Shown here: positions 1 through 7,343 of the stretch, piece after piece
Numbering within the stretch: position 1 is the first letter of the stretch
Layout of the letters: every line of letters starts with the position of its first letter
Origin: an uncultured Amylibacter sp.
Lineage (GTDB): Bacteria; Pseudomonadota; Alphaproteobacteria; Rhodobacterales; Rhodobacteraceae
Direction: 5' to 3'
DNA: 10,908 nt
Assembly: GCA_938001995.1 (NCBI GenBank)
Contig: CALLAV010000061.1
Coordinates: forward strand, 1 to 10,908
Made by a program: the position numbers and the translations under genes
The notes under the pieces: generated by a model
Databases searched by the model: none
What the model saw: the letters and a program-made list of their open reading frames with translations, nothing else
Told to the model about the DNA's origin: nothing

Positions 1-486
1 TGTATCGTGCCCGAAAAACGCGAAGAACGCACCACCGAAGGCGGGCTGGAAGTGGCGCGTGAGGAAAATAAACTGGCCCATTTCATTGCGCCTTTGCGTG
101 ATGCAGGGTGTCGGGTTTCCATCTTTATCGCAGCGGATCAACGCCAGATCGAAGCCGCGGCCCGCATCGGAGCGCCAGTAATTGAGCTGCATACTGGGGC
201 CTATTGCGACGCTCACGCCGAAGGGCGGTTTGACGAACGCGATGCGGAATTTGCGCGGCTGCGTGACATGGCAAAGTATGCGGCGGATCTGGGGTTAGAG
301 GTTCACGCAGGGCATGGCCTGACGTTCGATACAGTCAAACCGATTGCGGCGTTGCCAGAAGTGCAGGAATTGAACATTGGGCATTTCTTGATTGGCGAGG
401 CGATTTTCACAGGGCTGGAAAACGCCATTCTGCGGATGCGCATTTTGATGGACGAAGCGCGCTCTGAACACTCTGCAGAAGTCTGA
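1..486 (+). CDS. pdxJ: Pyridoxine 5'-phosphate synthase, 3' part (5' end outside window)
   Basis: PdxJ condenses 1-deoxy-D-xylulose 5-phosphate with 3-amino-2-oxopropyl phosphate to pyridoxine 5'-phosphate, the ring-closing step of DXP-dependent vitamin B6 synthesis in the cytosol. The 161 visible residues begin inside the conserved VPEKRxExTTEGGL stretch. The GTG at position 7 is therefore an internal valine, not a start, and roughly 90 N-terminal residues of a family member of about 240-250 are missing. Later family blocks are present in fragment numbering: ELHTGAY at 62-68, HAGHGLTF at 102-109 (histidine of the phosphate/substrate site) and ELNIGHFLIGEA at 123-134 near the C-terminus of the TIM barrel. 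The stop overlaps the next ATG by one base (TGATG), which suggests translational coupling. The identification is firm; only the 5' end is unseen. Confidence 0.96.
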   Translation, partial: CIVPEKREERTTEGGLEVAREENKLAHFIAPLRDAGCRVSIFIAADQRQIEAAARIGAPVIELHTGAYCDAHAEGRFDERDAEFARLRDMAKYAADLGLEVHAGHGLTFDTVKPIAALPEVQELNIGHFLIGEAIFTGLENAILRMRILMDEARSEHSAEV

Positions 487-1109
487 TGTTTACGTTTGAA
501 TTCATGCTTATCTGGTTTGGTTGGTTGCTGGCAGGTGGCAGCCCGGGCCCTGCGACTTTGGCGATTGCGGGAACAGCGATGCAGCGCGGGCGCGGATCAG
601 CGTTAATGGTCAGCCTTGGCATTTTGGCTGGCGGCGCAAGCTGGGGCATTGCAGCAGCGCTGGGACTGGGCGCAATTATGGTTGCGAACGCTTGGGTGTT
701 CGAAGTGGTTCGATACTTTGGTGCGACCTATCTGCTGTGGCTGGCGTTCAAAGCGCTGCGGTCAGCAGTAAAGCCAAGCGGCACGGTCAATGGAACGCCG
801 TTTTCTGGTGGGGCCAAGACGCTTTTTGCCAAGGGTATGGCGTTGCATTTAACCAACCCGAAGGCGATCCTTAGTTGGGGTTCGATTTACACGATTGCCG
901 CGCCGAGCACTGCGACGGTGACCGATCTGTTGGGGTACTTCGCCGCGCTTTACGCAGGCGGTATCCTCGTGTTCATCAGCTACGCTATCATGTTTTCATC
1001 GCCAGTCGTCGTGTCTGCTTATGGACGTGCGCGGCGTTGGTTTGATTTCGCCTTTGCAGGGTTCTTTGGCTTTGCCAGCGTGAAAATTCTGACAGCGCGG
1101 TTGTCATGA
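486..1109 (+). CDS. LysE/RhtB-family amino-acid exporter
   Basis: This is a 207-residue, very hydrophobic protein with about six predicted membrane helices, the normal size for LysE/RhtB exporters of amino acids or their derivatives. The family signature SPGPATL lies at residues 19-25 at the end of helix 1, and the second conserved block LTNPKAIL at 122-129. The substrate cannot be told from sequence. The start is the ATG that overlaps the pdxJ stop by one base, and the stop overlaps the acpS start by four bases (ATGA). The gene is therefore embedded in the operon, between two cofactor/lipid housekeeping genes with which it has no obvious functional link. It could be a passenger gene, or it could export an amine or amino acid; nothing in the sequence decides this. 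Confidence 0.88.
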   Translation: MFTFEFMLIWFGWLLAGGSPGPATLAIAGTAMQRGRGSALMVSLGILAGGASWGIAAALGLGAIMVANAWVFEVVRYFGATYLLWLAFKALRSAVKPSGTVNGTPFSGGAKTLFAKGMALHLTNPKAILSWGSIYTIAAPSTATVTDLLGYFAALYAGGILVFISYAIMFSSPVVVSAYGRARRWFDFAFAGFFGFASVKILTARLS

Positions 1110-1522
1110 TCCTTGGAATCGGAACGGACCTTGCGAATATTGATCGTATTGCGGGGACGCTCGATCGGTTTGGAGATCGGTTTCGCAATCGCGTGTTCAC
1201 GGATATCGAACAGGCCAAAGCGGAGCGGCGCAAGGATACGGTCGGGACCTATGCCAAACGTTGGGCCGCAAAAGAGGCCTGTTCCAAGGCGCTGGGCACT
1301 GGGTTGCGGATGGGGATTTCGTGGAAAGACATGTCCGTCAAAAACCTGCGCACGGGTCAGCCTGTGATGGAATTGACGGGCTGGGCGGCAGAACGTTTAA
1401 AGGACTTAACCCCAGCGGGCCATGCGGCGACTGTCCATGTGTCCCTCACAGACGATCACCCCTGGGCGCAGGCATTTGTAGTGATCGAGGCAACGCCTGT
1501 GGTGCCAGCGCAGGTTGACTAA
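1106..1522 (+). CDS. acpS: Holo-[acyl-carrier-protein] synthase
   Basis: AcpS transfers the 4'-phosphopantetheine arm of coenzyme A to a serine of apo-acyl carrier protein, which activates ACP for fatty-acid synthesis. The 138-residue protein begins with the family motif GIGTD at residues 4-8, with D8 as one Mg2+ ligand. It has the second signature [16 protein letters not shown] at 51-66, with E57 as the other metal ligand and K61 in the conserved helix. The C-terminal block HVSLTDD is the usual strand near the trimer active site. The length fits the family (about 120-140 residues). The ATG overlaps the stop of the exporter gene (ATGA), so translation is probably coupled. No good Shine-Dalgarno sequence precedes it. 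lepB follows after 50 bp. Confidence 0.96.
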   Translation: MILGIGTDLANIDRIAGTLDRFGDRFRNRVFTDIEQAKAERRKDTVGTYAKRWAAKEACSKALGTGLRMGISWKDMSVKNLRTGQPVMELTGWAAERLKDLTPAGHAATVHVSLTDDHPWAQAFVVIEATPVVPAQVD

Positions 1523-1572
1523 ACCCGCCCCAAAGGCCATGTAGCGGATAAGCAGACAGACAGGCGAGAGTT

Positions 1573-2379
1573 ATGGCAGAAGAAACGCAGAAATCAGGCC
1601 CCGTGATGGAAACGATCAAGACGGTTTTCTGGGCTCTCTTCATTGCAGGCATCATCCGTACGATATTGTTTCAACCGTTTTGGATCCCTTCAGGGTCGAT
1701 GAAGTCCACCATGCTGATTGGCGATTTCCTGTTCGTGAACAAATACGCCTATGGCTACAGTTGGGCGTCTTGTCCAACCGTGCGTGGCGTCGATTTCTGT
1801 GGCTTTGCCAAAGACTGGGACGGGCGCGTTTGGGAAGGCACACCAGAACGCGGCGACATCATCGTATTCAAGCATCCGTCGTCTGAAACCGACTACATCA
1901 AGCGTTTGATCGGTCTACCGGGCGACAAAGTGCAAGTCACCGATGGTCAGCTGAGCATCAACGGTGTGGCTGTGCCGCGCGTTGCCAATGGCGTGTTTAC
2001 TGAAACATTCGAAGCCCAAGGCCCGATGCGCAATGAACCGCGCTGTGGCAATGGAACGGTGGGTCTGGGTGCAGATTGCACCAAGGCTGTTTTCACCGAA
2101 ACTTTGCCCGAAGGCAAAAGCTATCAGACGCTCGATATCGGTCTTGGGCAGGGGGACAACACCCCTGTTTATACTGTTCCCGAAGGCCAGTATTTCTTTA
2201 TGGGCGACAACCGTGACAATTCTACGGACAGCCGTTATCGCCAACCAAATGGCGTTGGATTCGTGCCCGCGAGCTATCTGATTGGTCGTGCGGATCGTGT
2301 GATGTTTTCCAGTGCGGGGACCTCGATCCTTGCATTCTGGACGTGGCGCGGTGATCGATTTTTCAAGAGCTTGAATTGA
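1573..2379 (+). CDS. lepB: Signal peptidase I
   Basis: LepB cleaves the signal peptides of secreted proteins at the outer face of the inner membrane using a Ser/Lys dyad. The 268-residue protein has one clear N-terminal membrane helix (about residues 16-34), followed by PSGSM with the nucleophile S42. The general-base lysine is K110 in DYIKR, followed by LIGLPGDKV, and the C-terminal box GDNRDNS is at 211-217. All catalytic boxes are intact. Between them lie four cysteines, C67 and C76 in one insertion and C158 and C169 in another, spaced as if for two disulfides in the periplasm (inference). The ATG follows a purine-rich GCGAGAG at close spacing. The stop overlaps the TTG start of rnc by four bases. 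Placement directly before rnc and era is a classical arrangement. Confidence 0.97.
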   Translation: MAEETQKSGPVMETIKTVFWALFIAGIIRTILFQPFWIPSGSMKSTMLIGDFLFVNKYAYGYSWASCPTVRGVDFCGFAKDWDGRVWEGTPERGDIIVFKHPSSETDYIKRLIGLPGDKVQVTDGQLSINGVAVPRVANGVFTETFEAQGPMRNEPRCGNGTVGLGADCTKAVFTETLPEGKSYQTLDIGLGQGDNTPVYTVPEGQYFFMGDNRDNSTDSRYRQPNGVGFVPASYLIGRADRVMFSSAGTSILAFWTWRGDRFFKSLN

Positions 2380-3065
2380 AGTTAGCAGCCGAACTCCGCG
2401 ATTTTAGTGCCCGTTTAGGGCATGAGTTTGCAGAACCAGAGTATCTGATCCAAGCAGTGACGCATTCGTCGCTGTCCTCAAACACGCGCAGTGACAATCA
2501 GCGGTTGGAATTCCTTGGGGATCGGGTGCTGGGTCTGGTAATTGCAGAAGCCTTGTCGGATCGTGACCCAACGGCGTCTGAAGGCCTCATGGCTCCACGG
2601 TTCAATGCATTGGTGCGCAAGGAAACCTGTGCCGATATCGCGCGTGAACTGGATCTGGGTGCAGCCCTAAAAATGGGCCGATCCGAGATGATTTCAGGCG
2701 GACGTCGCAAGCAAGCCATTTTGGCAGATGCGATGGAGGCGGTGATTGCCGCCGTTTATCGTGATGCGGGTTTTGATGTGGCGCGTGCCATGATTTTGCG
2801 CCTGTGGGACAGTCGCATTGATGCAGCCAAGGATGATGCACGCGATGCAAAGACGACCCTGCAAGAATGGGCGCAAGCGCGCGGAATGAAGCCGCCGAAA
2901 TACGTGGAAGTGGGTCGCACCGGGCCAGACCACGCGCCCATTTTTGAAATAGAGGCCCAACTGTCAAACGGGATCACAGGATCAGGTTCGGCCGAAAGCA
3001 AACGAAATGCGCAACAAGCAGCGGCGAAGGCCGTGCTGGCGCAAGTGGAGAATGAAAATGGCTGA
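2376..3065 (+). CDS. rnc: Ribonuclease III
   Basis: RNase III cuts double-stranded RNA and processes the 30S rRNA precursor and many mRNAs. The 229-residue protein has the catalytic RNase III domain (about 1-150) with signature [11 protein letters not shown]45 and D49 are in that motif, and D118 and E121 in DAMEA supply the other Mg2+ ligands. A double-stranded-RNA-binding domain follows at about 157-226, ending in [14 protein letters not shown]. The start is a TTG that overlaps the lepB stop (TTGA), with AAGAG a few bases upstream. No ATG fits before the conserved THSSL block, so TTG is the best choice. The glutamate preceding the signature in E. coli RNase III (NERLEF) is a glutamine here (Q42). 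The 3' end overlaps era by eight bases. Confidence 0.96.
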   Translation: MKLAAELRDFSARLGHEFAEPEYLIQAVTHSSLSSNTRSDNQRLEFLGDRVLGLVIAEALSDRDPTASEGLMAPRFNALVRKETCADIARELDLGAALKMGRSEMISGGRRKQAILADAMEAVIAAVYRDAGFDVARAMILRLWDSRIDAAKDDARDAKTTLQEWAQARGMKPPKYVEVGRTGPDHAPIFEIEAQLSNGITGSGSAESKRNAQQAAAKAVLAQVENENG

Positions 3066-3972
3066 AACACGTGCAGGGTTTGTAGCTTTGATTGGTGAGC
3101 CGAATGCGGGGAAATCGACGCTGATGAACCGTTTGGTCGGCGCGAAAGTTTCGATTGTCACGCATAAGGTGCAAACAACACGCGCCCGTATTCGCGGCAT
3201 TGCGCAACATGAAAACAGCCAGTTGGTTTTTGTGGATACGCCCGGCCTGTTTCGCACACGGCGCAATCTGGACCGTGCTATGGTCGCGGCGGCTTGGTCG
3301 GGTGCCAGCGATGCGGATATCACAGTTCTGTTGGTCGAAGCCCATCGCGGGGTCAGCCCTGGCGTGAAGATGATCCTTGAAGAGCTGGGTAAGAAGGTCA
3401 ACAAAAAGGCCAAGGTTCTGCTGGCGATCAACAAGATTGATAAGGTGAAATCCGATCAACTGCTGGCCATGACGCAACAACTCTCAACTGCTTTTGAATT
3501 TGACGAGGTGTTCATGATCTCTGCCGAGAAGGGGCACGGGGTTGGCGATTTGATGTCCTATCTGGCGAAGTCTGTTCCAGAAGGTCCTTGGTTGTACCCT
3601 GATGATCAGATCGCAGACGTGCCGATGAAACTGATCGCGGCAGAAACAACGCGCGAGAAACTGATGCTGCGTTTGCATCAGGAACTGCCCTATTTCCTGA
3701 CAGTGGAAACCGAGGGCTGGGAGCAAAAAGACGACGGGTCGGTGCGGATTGATCAGGTGATTTACGTGACCCGCGAAGGGCACAAAGGCATCACCGTTGG
3801 GCCGAAGGGCGAAACGATTAAATCTGTGAGCATGGCTTCACGGGCGGAATTGAAGGAGCTGATGGGCGTGGATGTGCATCTGTTCTTGCAAGTGAAGGTG
3901 CGCCCAAAATGGGAAAATGAGGCCGAGCGGTTCACGGAAATGGGGCTCGATTTCAAAGACACCAAGGGCTGA
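3058..3972 (+). CDS. era: GTPase Era (30S ribosome maturation)
   Basis: Era is an essential GTPase that binds the 3' end of 16S rRNA and helps mature the small subunit. The 304-residue product has the G1 loop GEPNAGKST at 13-21, switch I followed by TTRARIRG, G3 DTPG at 60-63 and G4 NKID at 125-128. A C-terminal KH domain carries the loop GPKG at 248-251 followed by ETIKSVS, and the family ending VKVRPKWEN. The ATG at 3058 is chosen because GGAG at 3047-3050 lies seven bases upstream. An in-frame ATG at 3052 would be one base from that site, and an ATG at 3007 would give a non-family extension inside rnc. It overlaps rnc by eight bases, the usual rnc-era coupling. Confidence 0.97.
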   Translation: MAETRAGFVALIGEPNAGKSTLMNRLVGAKVSIVTHKVQTTRARIRGIAQHENSQLVFVDTPGLFRTRRNLDRAMVAAAWSGASDADITVLLVEAHRGVSPGVKMILEELGKKVNKKAKVLLAINKIDKVKSDQLLAMTQQLSTAFEFDEVFMISAEKGHGVGDLMSYLAKSVPEGPWLYPDDQIADVPMKLIAAETTREKLMLRLHQELPYFLTVETEGWEQKDDGSVRIDQVIYVTREGHKGITVGPKGETIKSVSMASRAELKELMGVDVHLFLQVKVRPKWENEAERFTEMGLDFKDTKG

Positions 3973-3979
3973 TCGTTTG
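3964..3979 (+). promoter_or_regulatory. Shine-Dalgarno site that fixes the TTG start of the DUF1491 gene
   Basis: AAGGG (3964-3968) lies inside the last codons of era, eight bases before the TTG at 3977. It is the best ribosome-binding match in this part of the operon. It supports the TTG start over the longer reading from the ATG at 3917. Confidence 0.65.
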
Positions 3980-4306
3980 GCGCGACTTACGACCGAGTTT
4001 TGGGTGAGCGCGTATTTGCGGCGCTTGTCGCTGTCGGATATTCCTGCGTTTGTCACTGCGAAGGGTGATGCGACGGCAGGGGCGGTGCTGATTAAGCAAG
4101 CGCCGCTGGATGGAACCGCAACGCTGTTTCAACGATCTTATGATCTGGATGGGAACCGTGTTTGGGTCACCTTGGCCGAGGGCGAGGAGCGCGGCGTGGA
4201 TGAGGCCGTTGCACGGCAGCGGTCGTTTGATCCTGATATCTGGGTGATTGAAGTAGAAGATCGCTCGGGTCGACATTTACTCGATGAGGAAGGTCTGAGC
4301 GGATAG
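3977..4306 (+). CDS. DUF1491 family protein, TTG start
   Basis: This is a small acidic protein of 109 residues that matches the DUF1491 family known from alphaproteobacteria, where the gene commonly sits just behind era. Its function is unknown. Recognisable blocks are LTTEFWVSAYLRRL near the N-terminus (4-17), GAVLIK (35-40), FQRSYDLDGNRVWV (51-64) and RQRSFDPDIWVIEVEDRSGR (80-99). The start is TTG: AAGGG at 3964-3968 is eight bases upstream, and the family N-terminus begins exactly there. An upstream ATG at 3917 would lie inside era and add unrelated residues. The gene begins four bases after the era stop and closes the operon. It has no membrane segment or signal peptide and is probably cytosolic. 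Confidence 0.85.
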   Translation: MARLTTEFWVSAYLRRLSLSDIPAFVTAKGDATAGAVLIKQAPLDGTATLFQRSYDLDGNRVWVTLAEGEERGVDEAVARQRSFDPDIWVIEVEDRSGRHLLDEEGLSG

Positions 4307-4395
4307 CTTGAGACGCCTGCGGCGGGCTTTGAGTATTTTGCAGAGAAGAAACAGGGGGCTGGCCTTTCGCAAGAGAGGGGCGCATTCTGCTGGGT
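4307..4395 (+). terminator. Spacer with GC hairpin, T-rich tract and purine-rich tail; possible terminator or dispersed repeat
   Basis: This 89-bp spacer separates the DUF1491 gene from the alkyltransferase gene. At 4314-4324 CGCC and GGCG form a four-base stem around TGC; an alternative pairing, GCC(T) with (G)GGC, spans 4315-4327. It is followed by TTTGAGTATTTT and then the purine-rich GCAGAGAAGAAACAGGGGG. The stem is weak for a classical intrinsic terminator. However, the layout of a small CTGCGG-type hairpin, a GTATTT tract and a GAAGA-like tail resembles an element I recall at many gene ends in Rhodobacteraceae genomes (recollection, not checked). It plausibly ends the pdxJ-to-DUF1491 transcript. 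No convincing sigma-70 promoter for the downstream gene was found in the rest of the spacer. Confidence 0.4.
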
Positions 4396-4851
4396 ATGAA
4401 TGCTGCAAAAATCAAAACACCTGTGGGCGTGCTCGGGCTGATCGAGGAAGACGGCGCGATTACGCAGCTTGTTTGGGACGGTTGGAACGAAGGGGTGCGC
4501 TCCCCAGTTTTGAAAGACGGATTGGCGCAGTTAGAGGCCTATTTCGCTGGGGAGCTGGAGTGGTTCGATCTGCCGCTTTCGCCAAAAGGGACGGAATTTC
4601 AGCAGCAGGTTTATAGCGCAATGTCGGCCATTCCGCGTGGGGAAACACGGACTTATGGAGATATCGCGGATGAACTGGGTGTGCCTGCGCAACCAGTAGG
4701 TCAAGCCTGTGGAAGCAATCCGATCCCCGTGATTATCCCGTGCCATCGTGTGGTTGGGGCAGATGGGCTCGGTGGGTTTTCGGGCGACGGTGGGGTTGAG
4801 ATGAAGGTGAAATTGCTGCAAGGCGAAGGGGCGTATTCGCTTCTTTTGTAA
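4396..4851 (+). CDS. ogt: Methylated-DNA--[protein]-cysteine S-methyltransferase (Ogt/MGMT type)
   Basis: This is a suicide DNA-repair protein that moves alkyl groups from O6-alkylguanine (and O4-alkylthymine) to its own cysteine. In the 151-residue product the acceptor is C116 in IPCHRVVG, with the usual preceding helix and turn VGQACGSNPIP at 101-111. The helix-turn-helix of the DNA-binding domain is present (GTEFQQQVYSAMSAIPRGET, then TYGDIADELGVP). The C-terminal GGFSGDGG...K..LL block is also present. The N-terminal ribonuclease-like domain is short, as in stand-alone Ogt proteins. At the position of the usual nucleotide-flipping Arg finger (RAVG in many homologues) it reads QPVG, so Gln99. 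No Ada-type regulatory domain is fused. The EamA-family gene follows after nine bases, probably co-transcribed. Confidence 0.92.
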   Translation: MNAAKIKTPVGVLGLIEEDGAITQLVWDGWNEGVRSPVLKDGLAQLEAYFAGELEWFDLPLSPKGTEFQQQVYSAMSAIPRGETRTYGDIADELGVPAQPVGQACGSNPIPVIIPCHRVVGADGLGGFSGDGGVEMKVKLLQGEGAYSLLL

Positions 4852-4860
4852 GGCCACCCC

Positions 4861-5697
4861 ATGACAGCTTTCGTCTTTTTTGCCGTTTTGTTTGCAGCGC
4901 TTTTGCACGCAAGTTGGAATGCGATTGTCAAATTCGGTGATGATAAGTTTCAAGGTATGGTGCTGTTGTCCATTGCCCATGGGATCATTGGGCTGGTGAT
5001 GATTGCGATTTTCCCCGTTCCTGCAAAAGAAAGCTGGCCCTTATTGGCGGGCTCTGTGGTGTTCCATCTGATCTATAAATCGTTTCTGACGGTGGCGTAT
5101 ATGCGGGGTGATTTGAGCCGCGTGTATCCGATTGCACGAGGCACAGCGCCAATGATTGTGTTGGTGGTGAGCCTGATGATCCTGTCTGACGTGGTGACGG
5201 GATCGCAAATTGGCGGCATTCTTTTGGTCGGGCTTGGCATTATTTTGATGGCGCGGGGTGTGTTCACACAAGGAGAGGAACGGGCGTTGATTCCTTATGC
5301 GTTGTTGGCGGCAGTTGGGACGGCGGGATATTCGTTGTTTGACGGGCTGGGTGCGCGGGCGGCGGGGACGGCATCAGGATATATCGGGTGGTTGTTTTTT
5401 CTGGATGCGTTTTTGTTTACGGCGGGGGGATTGGCCATCAAAGGACGGGCTGTTTTGCCAAAATCCTCGCGCGTTTGGATGTTGGGGATGATTGCAGGAG
5501 CCTGTTCTGTCGGGGCTTACTGGATCGCAGTCTGGGCCATGACCATTGCGCCGATTGCGGTGGTTACGGCACTGCGTGAAGTGTCTGTACTGTTTGCGGT
5601 GCTGATTGGTGTGGTCTTTTTCAAAGACAAAGCGGATGCAGGCAAGATCGTAGCTGCATTGGTAATCGTCGCGGGTGTGATTGCGATCAGGCTTTAG
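4861..5697 (+). CDS. EamA/DMT-family transporter
   Basis: This 278-residue integral membrane protein consists of two EamA repeats of about five helices each. The first half has LHASWNAIVKFG near residues 15-26 and RGDLSRVYPIARGTAP at 82-97. The second half ends with TALREVSVLFAVLIGVVFFKD at 236-256, the conserved end of the second repeat. These features place it in the drug/metabolite transporter superfamily. The substrate is unknown; relatives export amino acids or other small metabolites. The ATG has AAGG at 4850-4853, which overlaps the stop of the alkyltransferase gene and is seven bases away, so the two genes are likely one transcript. The 3' end runs 11 bases into the 3' end of the convergent phosphatidylcholine synthase gene. 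Confidence 0.88.
   Translation: MTAFVFFAVLFAALLHASWNAIVKFGDDKFQGMVLLSIAHGIIGLVMIAIFPVPAKESWPLLAGSVVFHLIYKSFLTVAYMRGDLSRVYPIARGTAPMIVLVVSLMILSDVVTGSQIGGILLVGLGIILMARGVFTQGEERALIPYALLAAVGTAGYSLFDGLGARAAGTASGYIGWLFFLDAFLFTAGGLAIKGRAVLPKSSRVWMLGMIAGACSVGAYWIAVWAMTIAPIAVVTALREVSVLFAVLIGVVFFKDKADAGKIVAALVIVAGVIAIRL
5687..5697. other. 11-bp overlap of two convergent gene ends
   Basis: The stop codon of the EamA-family gene (TAG, 5695-5697) lies inside the last codons of the oppositely directed pcs gene, whose stop is at 5687-5689. There is no room for a terminator between them. Each transcript must therefore run into the other gene and carry antisense sequence at its 3' end. Confidence 0.9.
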
Positions 5698-6385
5698 TGC
5701 GCTCTGGGATCAGTTCCTGAACGATGCCCACGCCCAGCAAATAGATGCTGGTGAGGCCGAGAAGAGTTGTGGCAATCGGGCCAGCGTGGAAATCAGCTAG
5801 CGCAGAGACGCAAGCAAGCACGGTCCACAGGATCGCAATGGGCAGGCTGATCAAGCGCCAGCGTTCAGTGCGCACGGGGTGGATGAACTTTAGCGGCGTG
5901 AACATGGCGATAGCGCAGAGTACGACGACGATCAGGATGATCCAGAAGTTAGGTTCCGTGGCGAACATTACCAACACGACCATGTTCCAGCAACCTGGGA
6001 AGCCAGCAAAGGAATTATCCTTTGTTTTCATGCCATTGTCTGCGAAATACATAGCAGATGTGAAGGTGATAATCAGAATGCAGACCCAGCCTGTCCAATC
6101 TGGCAAAAGGCCACTTTTGAAGAGAGCAAAAGCCGGGATGAACACGTAAGTCAGATAATCGATGATAAGATCGAGCAAAACCCCGTCGTATTCGGGGGCG
6201 TTGGTTTTCACATCATATTTGCGGGCCAGTGGGCCGTCGATCCCATCCACAAAGAATGCCACGACGAGCCAGAAGTACATCAGATCCCATTTCGCATCCA
6301 CCGCAGCCAGCATCGCAAGCATTGCGAAAACGGCACCTGTGGCGGTGAGTAAATGGACAGAGAGAGCTTTTATTCGCAGTGACAT
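5687..6385 (-). CDS. pcs: Phosphatidylcholine synthase (CDP-diacylglycerol--choline O-phosphatidyltransferase)
   Basis: Pcs makes phosphatidylcholine in one step from CDP-diacylglycerol and choline in the inner membrane, a pathway typical of alphaproteobacteria. The 232-residue protein has about eight hydrophobic segments and the CDP-alcohol phosphatidyltransferase motif: D50, G51, A54, R55, G68, D72 and D76. The gap between R55 and G68 is longer than in the general family pattern, as expected for the Pcs branch. The following DYLTYVFIPAFAL and the start MSLRIKALSVHLLTATGAV also match that branch. The ATG is preceded only by a weak GCGGA. The gene lies 37 bp behind xerC on the same strand, so it may be the last gene of that unit or have its own promoter. 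The methylation route enzyme (PmtA) is not in this window. Confidence 0.9.
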   Translation of the reverse strand: MSLRIKALSVHLLTATGAVFAMLAMLAAVDAKWDLMYFWLVVAFFVDGIDGPLARKYDVKTNAPEYDGVLLDLIIDYLTYVFIPAFALFKSGLLPDWTGWVCILIITFTSAMYFADNGMKTKDNSFAGFPGCWNMVVLVMFATEPNFWIILIVVVLCAIAMFTPLKFIHPVRTERWRLISLPIAILWTVLACVSALADFHAGPIATTLLGLTSIYLLGVGIVQELIPERTKA

Positions 6386-6422
6386 TCCGCGTTAATACTC
6401 GATTTAAAAGGGAATGCGAACA

Positions 6423-7343
6423 TTAAGCGCCCTTTGGATGGGCTTTTTTGTAGACTTCCATCAAGCGGGCTTGATCGAGCGCGGTGTAGGCTTGCGTCGT
6501 AGACAGTGATGCATGACCGAGCAATTCTTGGATTGCACGCAGGTCGCCGCCTGCTTCTAGCAGATGTGTTGCAAAGGAATGGCGCATGGCGTGGGGGGTG
6601 GCTGTGGCGGGCAGGCCCAGCTGCATGCGGGTTTGTTCCATCACTTTTTGGATGTGGCGTGCGTTCAAACGTTTGCCGCGTACGCCGATGAAAAGAGGGT
6701 GGCCGTCTTCCAGCGGGTAGGGACAGAGTTCTAGGTATTCGTCCACCGCTTTGCGTGCCGCAGGCAGGACAGGCACGATCCGATCCTTGCCGCCTTTACC
6801 ACGAATGCGAAGGGTTTCACCAAGCGGTGCAGCGTTGCGATCAAGGCCAAGCGCTTCGGATATGCGCAAACCGCAGCCATAAAGCAGCGTGATCACGGCG
6901 GCGTCCCGTGCGCCTGTCCAGCCATCTGTTGTTTGCAGTTCCGCCGAATCGATCATAGCCTTGGCCTGATCGCGGGCCATGGGGCGGGGCAGTTGTGGTT
7001 TGAATTTCGGGGCGCGGGTTGCGAGCGGTGCTGTAACCTCAATCCCTTCGGCTTCGCCAAGCCAGCGGAAAAAGGATTTCACCGCAGAGAGTTCGCGTGC
7101 GAGCGAGCGAGGTCCGACGCCGCGGCGACGTTCAAAAGCCATCCATGCCCGCATGTCGGTTATTTTGATGTCATTGAGCTTGGATTTGCCAAGATCGCCG
7201 CCAAAGTGGTTTGACAGAAATCCGATAAAGCCAGCCACGTCCCGTTGATAGGCGTCGACGGTTTTTTCTGATGCGCCTTGCAAAGCGGCGATGCTGGCAA
7301 GCCAACGTTGCAGCAGATCAAAAGCGCCTGAAGAGGCGTACAT
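6423..7343 (-). CDS. xerC: Tyrosine recombinase XerC
   Basis: XerC and its partner XerD resolve chromosome dimers at the dif site. The 306-residue protein has an N-terminal SAM-like core-binding domain (about 8-100) and a C-terminal catalytic domain with all catalytic residues: R160 in CGLRISEAL, K183 in RGKGGKDR, H251 and R254 in HAMRHSFATH, H277 in LGHASLSTTQ and nucleophile Y286 in AYTALD. The spacing between these residues matches XerC/XerD closely. The start at 7343 is chosen because the ATG overlaps the stop of the DUF484 gene (TAATG); a longer reading to 7637 would add about 98 unrelated residues inside that gene. The tight link to DUF484 supports XerC over XerD or a phage integrase. 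No dif-like site was recognised nearby. Confidence 0.94.
   Translation of the reverse strand: MYASSGAFDLLQRWLASIAALQGASEKTVDAYQRDVAGFIGFLSNHFGGDLGKSKLNDIKITDMRAWMAFERRRGVGPRSLARELSAVKSFFRWLGEAEGIEVTAPLATRAPKFKPQLPRPMARDQAKAMIDSAELQTTDGWTGARDAAVITLLYGCGLRISEALGLDRNAAPLGETLRIRGKGGKDRIVPVLPAARKAVDEYLELCPYPLEDGHPLFIGVRGKRLNARHIQKVMEQTRMQLGLPATATPHAMRHSFATHLLEAGGDLRAIQELLGHASLSTTQAYTALDQARLMEVYKKAHPKGA

Noticed and set aside
1523..1572. Spacer between acpS and lepB as a promoter or small RNA
   Set aside because: It is only 50 bases, with no hairpin, T-tract or convincing hexamers. It reads as an ordinary within-operon gap.
2974..3480. Open frame of 168 codons on the - strand over rnc/era
   Set aside because: It is antisense to the strongly conserved GTPase domain of Era, and its composition is that of a shadow frame.
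3917..3976. Longer DUF1491 reading from the ATG at 3917
   Set aside because: The additional residues overlap the conserved end of era and do not match the family. TTG at 3977 has a well-placed AAGGG.
6386..6422. Possible promoter for pcs in the AT-rich 37-bp spacer (- strand TTCGCA, 17 bases, TATTAA)
   Set aside because: Each hexamer matches only four of six consensus bases, and the start of transcription would fall almost on the ATG, so the evidence is too weak to annotate.
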